A stretch of 12,097 nt of DNA from Acidobacteriota bacterium (GTDB taxonomy: Bacteria > Acidobacteriota > Vicinamibacteria > Vicinamibacterales > SCN-69-37). The stretch lies in NCBI GenBank assembly GCA_024653875.1, contig JANLHE010000581.1:1-12097 (forward strand). The letters are read 5' to 3'. Position 1 is the stretch's first letter; each line of letters opens with the position of its first letter. Of this stretch, positions 6,785 through 12,097 are shown piece after piece. The position numbers and the translations under genes are program-made. The notes under the pieces were generated by a model, which saw only the letters and a list, made by a program, of their open reading frames with translations, was not told the DNA's origin and searched no databases.

Positions 6785-8353
6785 TCACCCTCCGCACACG
6801 GGTGCGGGGGGTGTGGCCGGGGCCGGACGAACCGTCAGGTACTGCACCGTCGGCGGCATCGTCGGCGCGAGCGTGATGGCCACGCGCAGCGATCCGCGCT
6901 CGCAGGTCAGGTCCCACTGGCCGCGCAGCGCGTTCTCCACGTCGAACGGACCCTCAGCGCGGCAGATGCCGACCTGTTCACGCAGGCCGATAATCTGCCG
7001 GCGGCGCCGGTCCTTCGACTCATCGAGGAACAGGTTCACCGCCGCAATCCGGTCCGCGAGCCCGTCGTCCCACTGATTGACCAGGCGGGTCACGTCGTCC
7101 TTGGCGGCAAGGAGCGCGGCGCTCGGCACGGGTTGACGGCGCGTCAGCGCGCCGGTGCGCGCGAGCGCGTCGGTGGCGGCATCAAGGACCGCGTCCCAGC
7201 CGGTGTACGTGAGGTTGCCCATCGCGATAAACGCGATGCCCTCCTCGGAGAGCCAGCGCATCTGCGATCCAAACCCGGGCAAGCCGCCGCTGTGCGCCAC
7301 GATGTGGCGGAACTGGCAGGACTGGCGAATGCGGAGGCCGTAGCCGTACCCGGATGCGTTGAGCTGAAGCGGCGTGGCGCCGCCGCCGGTGGCCGTCGCC
7401 GGTCGCGGGCGTGACACCTGCTGCATCTCGCGCAACGACGCGCGCTTGACCGGACCGGGATCCAGATCGTCGCGCGGCGGCCACGCGCTCATCAGGAAGC
7501 TGACGTACTTCGCAAGGTCAGTGGTGGACGTGAGCATGCCGCCCATGGCGCCGAACGCACCATCGGGCAGTTGCGGCTCCTCTTTCCACTGGTTGTCCTC
7601 CCACCGGTAGCCCAGGGCCAACCGGTCCTTCGGCACCGACGCGGGTTCCAATGTCGTCGAGTTCATCCCCAGCGGCCTGAGGATGTTGGCCGTCACGTAG
7701 TTCGCGTACGGCATTCCCGAGACGCGGGACACGATGCGCCCGAGAATGGCGAAGCCGTAGTTGGAGTATTCGTACGCGGTGCCAGGCGCGGTGGAAAATG
7801 GAATGCCGCCCTTGAGCATCGCGGTGAACTGTTCCTCGGTCACGGCCAGCTGCTGGTCGCCCCAGGGATTGTCCTCGGGGAACCCTTCGGCGTGCGAGAG
7901 CAGGTGGCGAATCGTCAGCTTCGGCGAGTCCGCCGTCGGGTACTTCAGTCCGGCCAGTTCGGGGACGAAACGTTCGGCCGGGTCGTCCAGGGAGAGCTTC
8001 CCTTCATCGCGCAGCTTCAGGATGCTGAGCGCGGTGAAGCTCTTGGTCATCGACGCGATGCGGAACACGGTGTCGTTGGTGATGGGGCTGCGCGTGGCCA
8101 GCTCGCGCACGCCAACCGACGCGGTGTGCACCAACTGGCCGTCGATCAGCACGCCGTAGGTGATGCCCGGCACGCGCGCGCGCGCGGCAAACGCCGCAAA
8201 CACCTTGTCGACCTCCGGCAACGCCGCGCGCAGCCGGGTCACCCGGTCGGCCGCCGCCTGGGCGGGCGGGCCGGACAGGCCCGACAGGGACGTGGTGCTG
8301 GCCAGCGCCAGGCCCATGGCAAGAACCAGAGGAAGCAGTCGGCGGGAGGTCAT
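6785..8353 (-). CDS. Secreted serine beta-lactamase-like hydrolase (class C / S12 fold)
   Basis: A 522-residue protein of the beta-lactamase/D-Ala-D-Ala-peptidase-like family. Residues 1-34 are a signal peptide region. The active-site motifs are present in order: S101-M-T-K104 (nucleophile and general base), Y196-S-N198, and H354-S-G in place of KTG. This combination is typical of the S12 and esterase-like branch, whose members hydrolyse D-amino-acid peptides, amides or esters; true beta-lactam resistance cannot be concluded. After the catalytic domain (to about residue 400) there is an extension of about 120 residues with three cysteines (C464, C484, C520), so disulphides are possible outside the cytoplasm. 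The ATG at 8353 has no clear Shine-Dalgarno and a candidate -10 box (8364-8369) lies only 10 nt upstream, suggesting a very short leader. It is convergent with the S9D peptidase and divergent from the metallo-hydrolase. Confidence 0.9.
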   Translation of the reverse strand: MTSRRLLPLVLAMGLALASTTSLSGLSGPPAQAAADRVTRLRAALPEVDKVFAAFAARARVPGITYGVLIDGQLVHTASVGVRELATRSPITNDTVFRIASMTKSFTALSILKLRDEGKLSLDDPAERFVPELAGLKYPTADSPKLTIRHLLSHAEGFPEDNPWGDQQLAVTEEQFTAMLKGGIPFSTAPGTAYEYSNYGFAILGRIVSRVSGMPYANYVTANILRPLGMNSTTLEPASVPKDRLALGYRWEDNQWKEEPQLPDGAFGAMGGMLTSTTDLAKYVSFLMSAWPPRDDLDPGPVKRASLREMQQVSRPRPATATGGGATPLQLNASGYGYGLRIRQSCQFRHIVAHSGGLPGFGSQMRWLSEEGIAFIAMGNLTYTGWDAVLDAATDALARTGALTRRQPVPSAALLAAKDDVTRLVNQWDDGLADRIAAVNLFLDESKDRRRRQIIGLREQVGICRAEGPFDVENALRGQWDLTCERGSLRVAITLAPTMPPTVQYLTVRPAPATPPAPVCGG

Positions 8354-8363
8354 GATGCAGCGG

Positions 8364-8369
8364 ACTGTA
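8364..8369 (-). promoter_or_regulatory. Candidate -10 box of the serine hydrolase gene
   Basis: On the minus strand this reads TACAGT (4 of 6 consensus), 10 nt before the ATG at 8353. A TTGTAT lies 19 nt further upstream, a weak -35 at a long spacing. If real, the transcript would have only a few leader bases. The evidence is modest. Confidence 0.3.
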
Positions 8370-8389
8370 GCCGATCTGGACGGGGGAGA

Positions 8390-8395
8390 TACAAT
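8390..8395 (+). promoter_or_regulatory. Candidate -10 box of the metallo-hydrolase gene
   Basis: TACAAT matches the -10 consensus at 5 of 6 positions, 21 nt before the ATG at 8417. It lies in the 63-nt region shared with the divergent serine hydrolase. No good -35 box is visible 16-18 nt upstream. Confidence 0.45.
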
Positions 8396-8402
8396 TGCCG
8401 GC

Positions 8403-8408
8403 GGAGGG
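8403..8408 (+). promoter_or_regulatory. Shine-Dalgarno of the metallo-hydrolase gene
   Basis: GGAGGG with an 8-nt spacer to the ATG at 8417. It decides that start over the much longer open frame reaching back to 7571, which only shadows the serine hydrolase gene. Confidence 0.75.
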
Positions 8409-8416
8409 TTCCCACA

Positions 8417-9331
8417 ATGTCGTTTTCCCGCAGAGACTTTCTTGCTTCTTCAGCCGTGGCCCTGGGCGCCGGCTTCATCGGCCGCCCGGCCCTGGCGCGC
8501 GCGTGGCAGCAGCAGATGCCCGCGTGGACGCCCGTGTTCACCGAAATCCGGCGCGGCGTCGGGTTCTTCACCGGCCGTGGCGGCACGGTCGGCTACCTGA
8601 TTAATGCCGGCGGCGTGGTGGTCGTGGACAGCCAATTTCCTGACTCCGCGAAGCTGCTCGTGGAAGGGATCAATCAGCGCTCGAAGAACCGGCCGGTCGA
8701 CCGCCTGATCAACACGCACCATCACGGCGATCACAGTGGCGGCAATATCGCGTTCAAGGGGCTCGCGAAGAAGGTCGTGGCGCACGAGCGCGCGGCGGAG
8801 TTGATCAGGCAGGCCGCGGCCGCGCCGAACGCCGCCGAGCAGTTGTCGCCGGACAGCACCTTCACCGATGTGTGGCGCGAGGAAATCGGCGACGAGTGGG
8901 TGCGGGCGAAGCACTACGGCCGGGCGCACACGGGCGGCGACGCGGTGATCACCTTTGAGCGCGCGAACGTGGCGCACATGGGCGACCTGATGTTCAACCG
9001 CCGCGTGCCCGTCATCGACCGGCGCAACGGCGCGCTGGTGGCCAACTGGATCGTCGTCCTCGAGAAGGCCGCGGCCGATCACGCCAGCGACACCACGTAC
9101 ATCTTTGGCCACGCCGGCGCCAGCTTGCCCGTCATCGGCACACGCGCGGACCTCATGGCGTTCCGCGACTACATGACGGCGGCCCTCAATCACACGCGCG
9201 CGGCCATCAAGGCGGGCCAGACGCGTGAGCAATACACCGCGGCGCCGCTGACGCTGCCAGGATTCGAGGCGTACGGCGCGCACAACGCGAATACGCTCGG
9301 CATCTTCTTCGACGAGATGAGCTCATTTTAG
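8417..9331 (+). CDS. Tat-exported metallo-beta-lactamase-fold hydrolase
   Basis: A 304-residue metallo-hydrolase. The N-terminus carries a twin-arginine signal, SRRDFLASSAVALGAG (residues 4-19), predicting export in folded form, with cleavage probably near ALARA. The metal-binding set of the fold is complete: H101, H103, D105 and H106 in the stretch THHHGDH; H171 in AHTGGD; D190 in MGDLMF, which would bridge two metals; and H232 in FGHAG. The fold serves many reactions (thioesters, lactones, beta-lactams), and nothing here fixes the substrate. It shares a short promoter region with the divergent serine hydrolase, so both may respond to the same signals. Its last 9 nt overlap tail-to-tail with the end of the minus-strand gene 10102-9323. 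The start is well supported by GGAGGG at 8403-8408. Confidence 0.93.
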   Translation: MSFSRRDFLASSAVALGAGFIGRPALARAWQQQMPAWTPVFTEIRRGVGFFTGRGGTVGYLINAGGVVVVDSQFPDSAKLLVEGINQRSKNRPVDRLINTHHHGDHSGGNIAFKGLAKKVVAHERAAELIRQAAAAPNAAEQLSPDSTFTDVWREEIGDEWVRAKHYGRAHTGGDAVITFERANVAHMGDLMFNRRVPVIDRRNGALVANWIVVLEKAAADHASDTTYIFGHAGASLPVIGTRADLMAFRDYMTAALNHTRAAIKAGQTREQYTAAPLTLPGFEAYGAHNANTLGIFFDEMSSF

Positions 9332-10102
9332 TACCTTGTCGATGACGTAGACCCGGGCATCGCCCGCGCCGAGCACGATGTGCCAGCGGGCGCCGGTGGG
9401 ACGGCTCGACATGCCGATGGTCGAGCCGTCAAACAGGTTGAGCCACTCCGCGGAGGGCACGCCTGACGGCATGAAGGCGTACGTATCCGCGGGGGCGGTG
9501 CCGGCGGCCGCCGTGTTGGTGGCCACGAGCACCCAGGACCGGGGCCCCTCGAGCAACGCGACATCGAGGCTCTCCACCGGCGGGTCCACGCGCACGGCCG
9601 GGCCGGCAGACAGCGTATCCACCAGCGTGGCATTGATCGCGATCTGCCGTGCCACGGCCGAGACGGCGGCCCCGATCGCTCCGGACAAGTCGGCGTCGAA
9701 CGAGACCACGCGCGCGCCGTGCGCGACCGCGCGCCAGGCCAGCGCCGGCAACAGGGCCACCGGGGCGCGCGTCGCGGCGATGTCCACGTGGGTGCCCGGG
9801 GTGAGCGCGGACACCGGAGTCAGCGGTTCGGACTCTGTCCGAATCACCACCTTGAGGCCGGCGCGATCGGCCATCCGCCTCAACTCAAGCGCGCCGGCCC
9901 CATGCTGAATCGGCCACGTGACCGCGGTGAGTCCGGCGGCGCGGATTGCGTCGAGATCCACCTGCCGCGGCACGCCGGCCGGGAGGCCGCGATACCAGAG
10001 GCTGGCGACCGTGCGCGTCTGCATCGCCGCGCCGGCGCTCGCAGCGTCAATCGGCCATCCCGTGGTCAGTCCTGCAATGAGGAGAGCAAGCGTCAGCCTC
10101 AA
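9323..10102 (-). CDS. Secreted protein of unknown function, shortened glycosidase-like barrel
   Basis: A 259-residue protein with a signal peptide (MRLTLALLIAGL through DAASAGAA). I do not recognise a named family. The N-terminal stretch WYRGLPAGVPRQVDLDAIRA plus AGLTAVTWP resembles the first strand and helix of TIM-barrel glycoside hydrolases. ADRAGLKVVIRTES looks like the next strand, and ALAWRAVAHGARVVSFDA looks like the last strand of beta-galactosidase-like barrels. The tail (VLVATNT, then VYVIDKVLK) looks like a small beta domain. The middle barrel strands, where catalytic acids usually lie, appear to be missing, so activity is doubtful. The start is TTG at 10102, with GGGGA about 7 nt before it. 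It lies 3 nt after the DinB stop, so translation may be coupled. Its end overlaps the metallo-hydrolase end by 9 nt. The reading frame is secure; the glycosidase resemblance is inference. Confidence 0.72.
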   Translation of the reverse strand: MRLTLALLIAGLTTGWPIDAASAGAAMQTRTVASLWYRGLPAGVPRQVDLDAIRAAGLTAVTWPIQHGAGALELRRMADRAGLKVVIRTESEPLTPVSALTPGTHVDIAATRAPVALLPALAWRAVAHGARVVSFDADLSGAIGAAVSAVARQIAINATLVDTLSAGPAVRVDPPVESLDVALLEGPRSWVLVATNTAAAGTAPADTYAFMPSGVPSAEWLNLFDGSTIGMSSRPTGARWHIVLGAGDARVYVIDKVLK

Positions 10103-10105
10103 TGC

Positions 10106-10576
10106 TCAATCCCCGGTCCTCAACTGCGCGAGATGGTGCGCGCCGTGGCCGGCGAGCGTCACGATGAGGTCTTCGATGTCGATGGGGCCACGCTCGGGAT
10201 GCGTGATGGCCTTGGCGCGCTGGGCGGGGGTGAGTGCCGCGACGAGCGCGATGTTCATGCGCCGCACGGCCTCGAACGCGGCGGCGGCCATCGTGGCATC
10301 CACGGCGGGCGCCTCGATGTCCAGCAGGTCGTCCTGATCCATCGGCTGGACGACGTAGTCGGGAATCGCCAGCGCCGTCCGGATGCGCGTGGAGAAGATC
10401 AGTTCCCACTGCGTGACGTGCACCAGCACCTGGTGCGCCGTCCACTTGCCTGGCGTCCGGGGCGTGGCCCAGTCGGCGGCGGTGTTACGCGTGAAAACCT
10501 CTCGATAGCCGGCGAGGGTGGTGCGGAGGACGTCGAGCGGATCGTGACCGGTCACATAGGTGGCATAGGGCATCAT
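10106..10576 (-). CDS. DinB-family four-helix metal-binding protein
   Basis: A cytoplasmic protein of about 156 residues in the DinB/YfiT-like superfamily. These four-helix bundles bind a metal with three histidines, and some act as bacillithiol- or mycothiol-dependent transferases. The likely ligands are H53 in HQVLVHVTQWE and H144 and H148 in AGHGAHHLAQL, matching the family spacing. Two consecutive ATG codons could start it. AGGG lies 3 nt before the first (10576) and 6 nt before the second (10573), so the second may be used, giving 155 residues. It begins 16 nt after the FMN reductase stop, in the same operon. A CATAAT at 10584-10589 could be an internal -10 box. The neighbours (MarR and a flavin reductase) suggest redox or thiol stress, but the reaction is unknown. 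Confidence 0.85.
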   Translation of the reverse strand: MMPYATYVTGHDPLDVLRTTLAGYREVFTRNTAADWATPRTPGKWTAHQVLVHVTQWELIFSTRIRTALAIPDYVVQPMDQDDLLDIEAPAVDATMAAAAFEAVRRMNIALVAALTPAQRAKAITHPERGPIDIEDLIVTLAGHGAHHLAQLRTGD

Positions 10577-10592
10577 GCGCCCTATTATGCGA

Positions 10593-11162
10593 TCAGCCGC
10601 GCCACTCTGCCTTGTTCAAGCGGCGCGCCAGCCAGACCAGCTCGGTGATCATGCCGTCCGTCCGCTTGACGTACGCCGGTTCGAGGGGGGTGCCGTCCTC
10701 GGCAAACGATTTGTCCACGTTCGAGACGGCGATGGTCTGCGGCAGGACGATGGCCCCCAGCTGGGCGAAAACCGTGACCAGCTGCGCCCACGCGTTCACG
10801 CCGCCATGGCCCCCGTCTGAGACGGTGACGAGGGCGACTGGCGTCCGCTTGTACTGCGCGTAGAAGTAGTCCAGCGCGTTCTTGAGGACCCCGGGGTACC
10901 CGTGGTTGTACTCGGGGGACACGATGATTAGCGCGTCGGCGCTCTGGATGGCGGCGCCCAGCTCCGCCACGCCCGGCGGCGGCGGGTCGATGCGGCCCAG
11001 ACGCTCCTCCATGATTGGGAAGTCCACCGCGCGCAGGTCCACGAGCTCGGCGGAGACCGCCTCGTTGCCGGCGAGACGGTTCATGACAAAGGTCGCCACA
11101 CGTTCGCTCTTGCGGCCGCGGCGGACACTTCCGAGGATGACGAGGACTTTCAGTGGCGGCAT
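10593..11162 (-). CDS. NAD(P)H-dependent FMN reductase-like flavodoxin-fold oxidoreductase
   Basis: A 189-residue protein of the NADPH-dependent FMN reductase family (ChrR, SsuE and azoreductase relatives), which use NAD(P)H to reduce flavin, quinones, azo dyes or metal oxyanions. The N-terminal strand LKVLVILGS leads into the FMN-phosphate loop SVRRGRKSER (residues 12-21). The second flavin-binding signature SPEYNHGYPGVLKNALDY is at 82-99, and SDGGHGG at 115-121 is the third loop. The ATG at 11162 has GGAG 5 nt upstream and sits directly before the first strand. A TTG at 11186 would add 8 residues and is less likely. No export signal is seen, so it is cytoplasmic. It lies 26 nt after the MarR stop on the same strand, so the regulator probably controls it. 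Confidence 0.92.
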   Translation of the reverse strand: MPPLKVLVILGSVRRGRKSERVATFVMNRLAGNEAVSAELVDLRAVDFPIMEERLGRIDPPPPGVAELGAAIQSADALIIVSPEYNHGYPGVLKNALDYFYAQYKRTPVALVTVSDGGHGGVNAWAQLVTVFAQLGAIVLPQTIAVSNVDKSFAEDGTPLEPAYVKRTDGMITELVWLARRLNKAEWRG

Positions 11163-11188
11163 AGGAACTCCAGACCGGCGCGACAAAC

Positions 11189-11701
11189 TTACGGCTTGCC
11201 CGTCCGAACCACATCGAGGAGGGCGCCCAGTTCACCCAGGCGCGCCTCGCTCAGATGACCCAACTGCTTTTCGTGCACCTCGTCCACGGGACCATCCAGA
11301 TCCGCCAGGAGCGCCAGGCCGGCCTTCGTGATCCGGGTCCGAACGACGCGCCGGTCCTTGGTGTCGCGCGCGCGCTCGATGAGGCCGCGCCGGTCGAGCC
11401 GATCGAGCAACCGCGTGACGTCCGGATCGTGCTGGATCAGGTTCTCGCCCACGTAGCCGCACGTGGCCCCGTCAGGACCGGAGCCCCTGAGAATCCGCAG
11501 CACGTTGTACTGCGTCAGGGACAAGTCGTGCGCCTTGAACAACTCCGCAAACCCGCGCTCCAACTCCCCCGCGGTCTTGACGACGGCGCGGAAGGCGGCC
11601 AAATGGGCCAACGCCCGGCGTGAACGTTCGGGAGCCCGTGGACCCGCGGCCCCATTATGGGCGGCGGAAGTCGGCGGACGGCGAGTGGGGCGCGAGGTCA
11701 T
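11189..11701 (-). CDS. MarR-family transcriptional regulator
   Basis: A 170-residue winged-helix repressor of the MarR family, binding DNA as a dimer. The core runs from about residue 32. The helix before the reading head is SLTQYNVLRILRG (61-73), the recognition helix is in the stretch PDVTRLLDRLDRRGLIER (93-110), and the wing carries RDTKDRRVVRTRITKAG (112-128), with the family's DRR motif. About 30 residues before the core are rich in Arg, Pro and Ala, longer than most MarR N-termini. This part is either a disordered tail or a sign that the true start is later, although no other ATG is available there. A single cysteine (C81) sits just before the recognition helix and could sense oxidants. 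It heads the run MarR, FMN reductase, DinB, unknown protein, which it probably regulates along with itself. Confidence 0.92.
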   Translation of the reverse strand: MTSRPTRRPPTSAAHNGAAGPRAPERSRRALAHLAAFRAVVKTAGELERGFAELFKAHDLSLTQYNVLRILRGSGPDGATCGYVGENLIQHDPDVTRLLDRLDRRGLIERARDTKDRRVVRTRITKAGLALLADLDGPVDEVHEKQLGHLSEARLGELGALLDVVRTGKP

Positions 11702-11710
11702 CGTGAACCC

Positions 11711-11739
11711 ATATTATTCGTTGTGAGGATTATTGTCAA
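11711..11739 (-). promoter_or_regulatory. Sigma-70-type promoter of the MarR operon
   Basis: On the minus strand a perfect -35 box TTGACA (11739-11734) is followed by a 17-nt spacer and TAATAT (11716-11711, 4 of 6). An overlapping AATAAT at 15-nt spacing matches 5 of 6. The stretch is clearly more AT-rich than its surroundings. Transcription should begin about 7 nt after the -10 box, only a few bases before the ATG at 11701, and there is no Shine-Dalgarno, so the mRNA is probably leaderless. The -35 box and spacer lie within the last codons of the upstream amidohydrolase gene, and the -10 box covers its stop codon. Confidence 0.75.
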
Positions 11740-12097
11740 GAGGCTCACCAACTCTGGTCCGGCGCACGACCTGCCCCGGCCGGGCCGGCAGTTGTTCCCC
11801 ACCCTGCACCACCGGCACTCCGTTCACGAGGACGTGAAGGATGCCGACGGGATAGGCATGGGGCGCGTCAAACGTCGCCGTGTCCGCCACGGTCGCTGGA
11901 TTGAATATCACCAAATCGGCCGCCGCGCCCACACGAATTTCCCCGCGGCCGGCCAGGCCAAACTGGCGGGCCGGCAGCGAGGTCATCTTGCGCACGGCCT
12001 CCTCCAGGGTGATGACCTTCCGCTCGCGCACGTAGCGGCCGAGCACCCGCACGGTGTTGCCGTACCCGCGCGGGTGCGGCACGCCGTTTCCGAACTC
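11714..12097 (-). CDS. D-aminoacylase-type amidohydrolase, C-terminal part (cut by window edge)
   Basis: The last 127 or so codons of an N-acyl-D-amino-acid deacylase/D-aminoacylase-family amidohydrolase, which removes the acyl group from N-acyl-D-amino acids at a zinc site. The visible part has the family's C-terminal hallmarks: PHPRGYG near the barrel end, then RVLGRYVRERKVITLEEAVR, KMTSLPARQFGLAGRGEIRVGAAADLVIFNP, and the small beta-domain ending VNGVPVVQGGEQLPARPG. Codons before the GTG at 12082 (reading EFGNG) are open to the window edge, so the gene continues outside; full-length members are about 480-570 residues. The main metal ligands lie in the missing part. Its final codons (DNNPHNE) are unusually AT-rich because they overlap the MarR promoter. 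Confidence 0.9.
   Translation of the reverse strand, partial: EFGNGVPHPRGYGNTVRVLGRYVRERKVITLEEAVRKMTSLPARQFGLAGRGEIRVGAAADLVIFNPATVADTATFDAPHAYPVGILHVLVNGVPVVQGGEQLPARPGQVVRRTRVGEPLDNNPHNE
11724..11748. promoter_or_regulatory. Possible operator at the MarR promoter
   Basis: GTGAG (11724-11728) and CTCAC (11744-11748) form a short inverted repeat flanking the -35 box, and ATTATT occurs twice, at 11713-11718 and 11729-11734. A MarR dimer would be expected to bind near here, but 5-bp arms can arise by chance. Confidence 0.25.

Noticed and set aside
6785..8353. Reading the serine hydrolase as an antibiotic-resistance beta-lactamase
   Set aside because: The SMTK, YSN and HSG set is shared by many S12 peptidases and esterases; HSG in place of KTG and the long C-terminal extension give no support for beta-lactam resistance.
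7571..8416. Upstream extension of the metallo-hydrolase reading frame
   Set aside because: It lies antisense to the serine hydrolase gene, and GGAGGG plus a Tat signal fix the real start at 8417.
9719..10648. 309-codon plus-strand open frame across the DinB and unknown-protein genes
   Set aside because: No motifs, Arg/Gly/His-rich shadow composition, and antisense to two better-supported genes.
1..12097. Search for a defence system, mobile element, CRISPR array or biosynthetic cluster
   Set aside because: No transposase, integrase, nuclease-helicase, regularly spaced repeats, or assembly-line domains were seen; gene content is metabolic and hydrolytic throughout.

Overview
This is an ordinary-looking but gene-dense chromosomal stretch from a GC-rich bacterium (about two-thirds G+C by eye, with codon third positions mostly G or C). 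The mix of secreted M16 and S9 peptidases, a serine beta-lactamase-like hydrolase with a long C-terminal extension, a Tat-exported metallo-hydrolase, and Shine-Dalgarno-led and apparently leaderless genes side by side is what I associate with Acidobacteriota, perhaps the Vicinamibacterales. That placement is an inference from gene content; there is no rRNA or marker gene here to prove it. I see no rRNA, tRNA, CRISPR array, insertion sequence, prophage or plasmid functions.

Layout. Positions 1-247 hold the possible tail of an upstream plus-strand gene and a terminator-like hairpin. Next comes a plus-strand run: an M16B zinc peptidase with the catalytic HxxEH motif (248-1609), a second M16B protein that lacks the zinc site but carries the R/Y motif (start best placed at 1626, to 3083), a BaiN/HI0933-type flavoprotein (3084-4292) starting on a GTG directly after the previous stop, and a secreted S9D-type prolyl oligopeptidase-fold glutamyl endopeptidase (4339-6726). 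A perfect 21-bp inverted repeat (6730-6781) fills the gap to the convergent minus-strand serine hydrolase (8353-6785). That gene is divergent from a Tat-exported metallo-beta-lactamase-fold hydrolase (8417-9331) across a 63-nt shared promoter region.

The last part is all minus strand. Reading in the direction of transcription: the 3' end of a D-aminoacylase-type amidohydrolase (12097-11714, cut by the window edge), a MarR regulator (11701-11189), an NAD(P)H-dependent FMN reductase-like flavodoxin-fold protein (11162-10593), a DinB-fold protein (10576-10106), and a secreted protein of unknown function that looks like a shortened TIM-barrel glycosidase (10102-9323, TTG start). MarR to the unknown protein is probably one operon, driven by a near-consensus promoter lying inside the last codons of the amidohydrolase gene.

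How the genes fit together: five products (two M16 subunits, the S9D peptidase, the serine hydrolase and the metallo-hydrolase) carry export signals, and the amidohydrolase family releases D-amino acids from N-acylated forms. Together this suggests extracytoplasmic digestion of peptides and modified amino acids. The MarR/FMN reductase/DinB group looks like a small self-regulated redox or thiol-stress module. I found no convincing new multi-gene system. The best leads are the convergent inverted repeat, the apparently leaderless promoters, and the shortened glycosidase-like protein.
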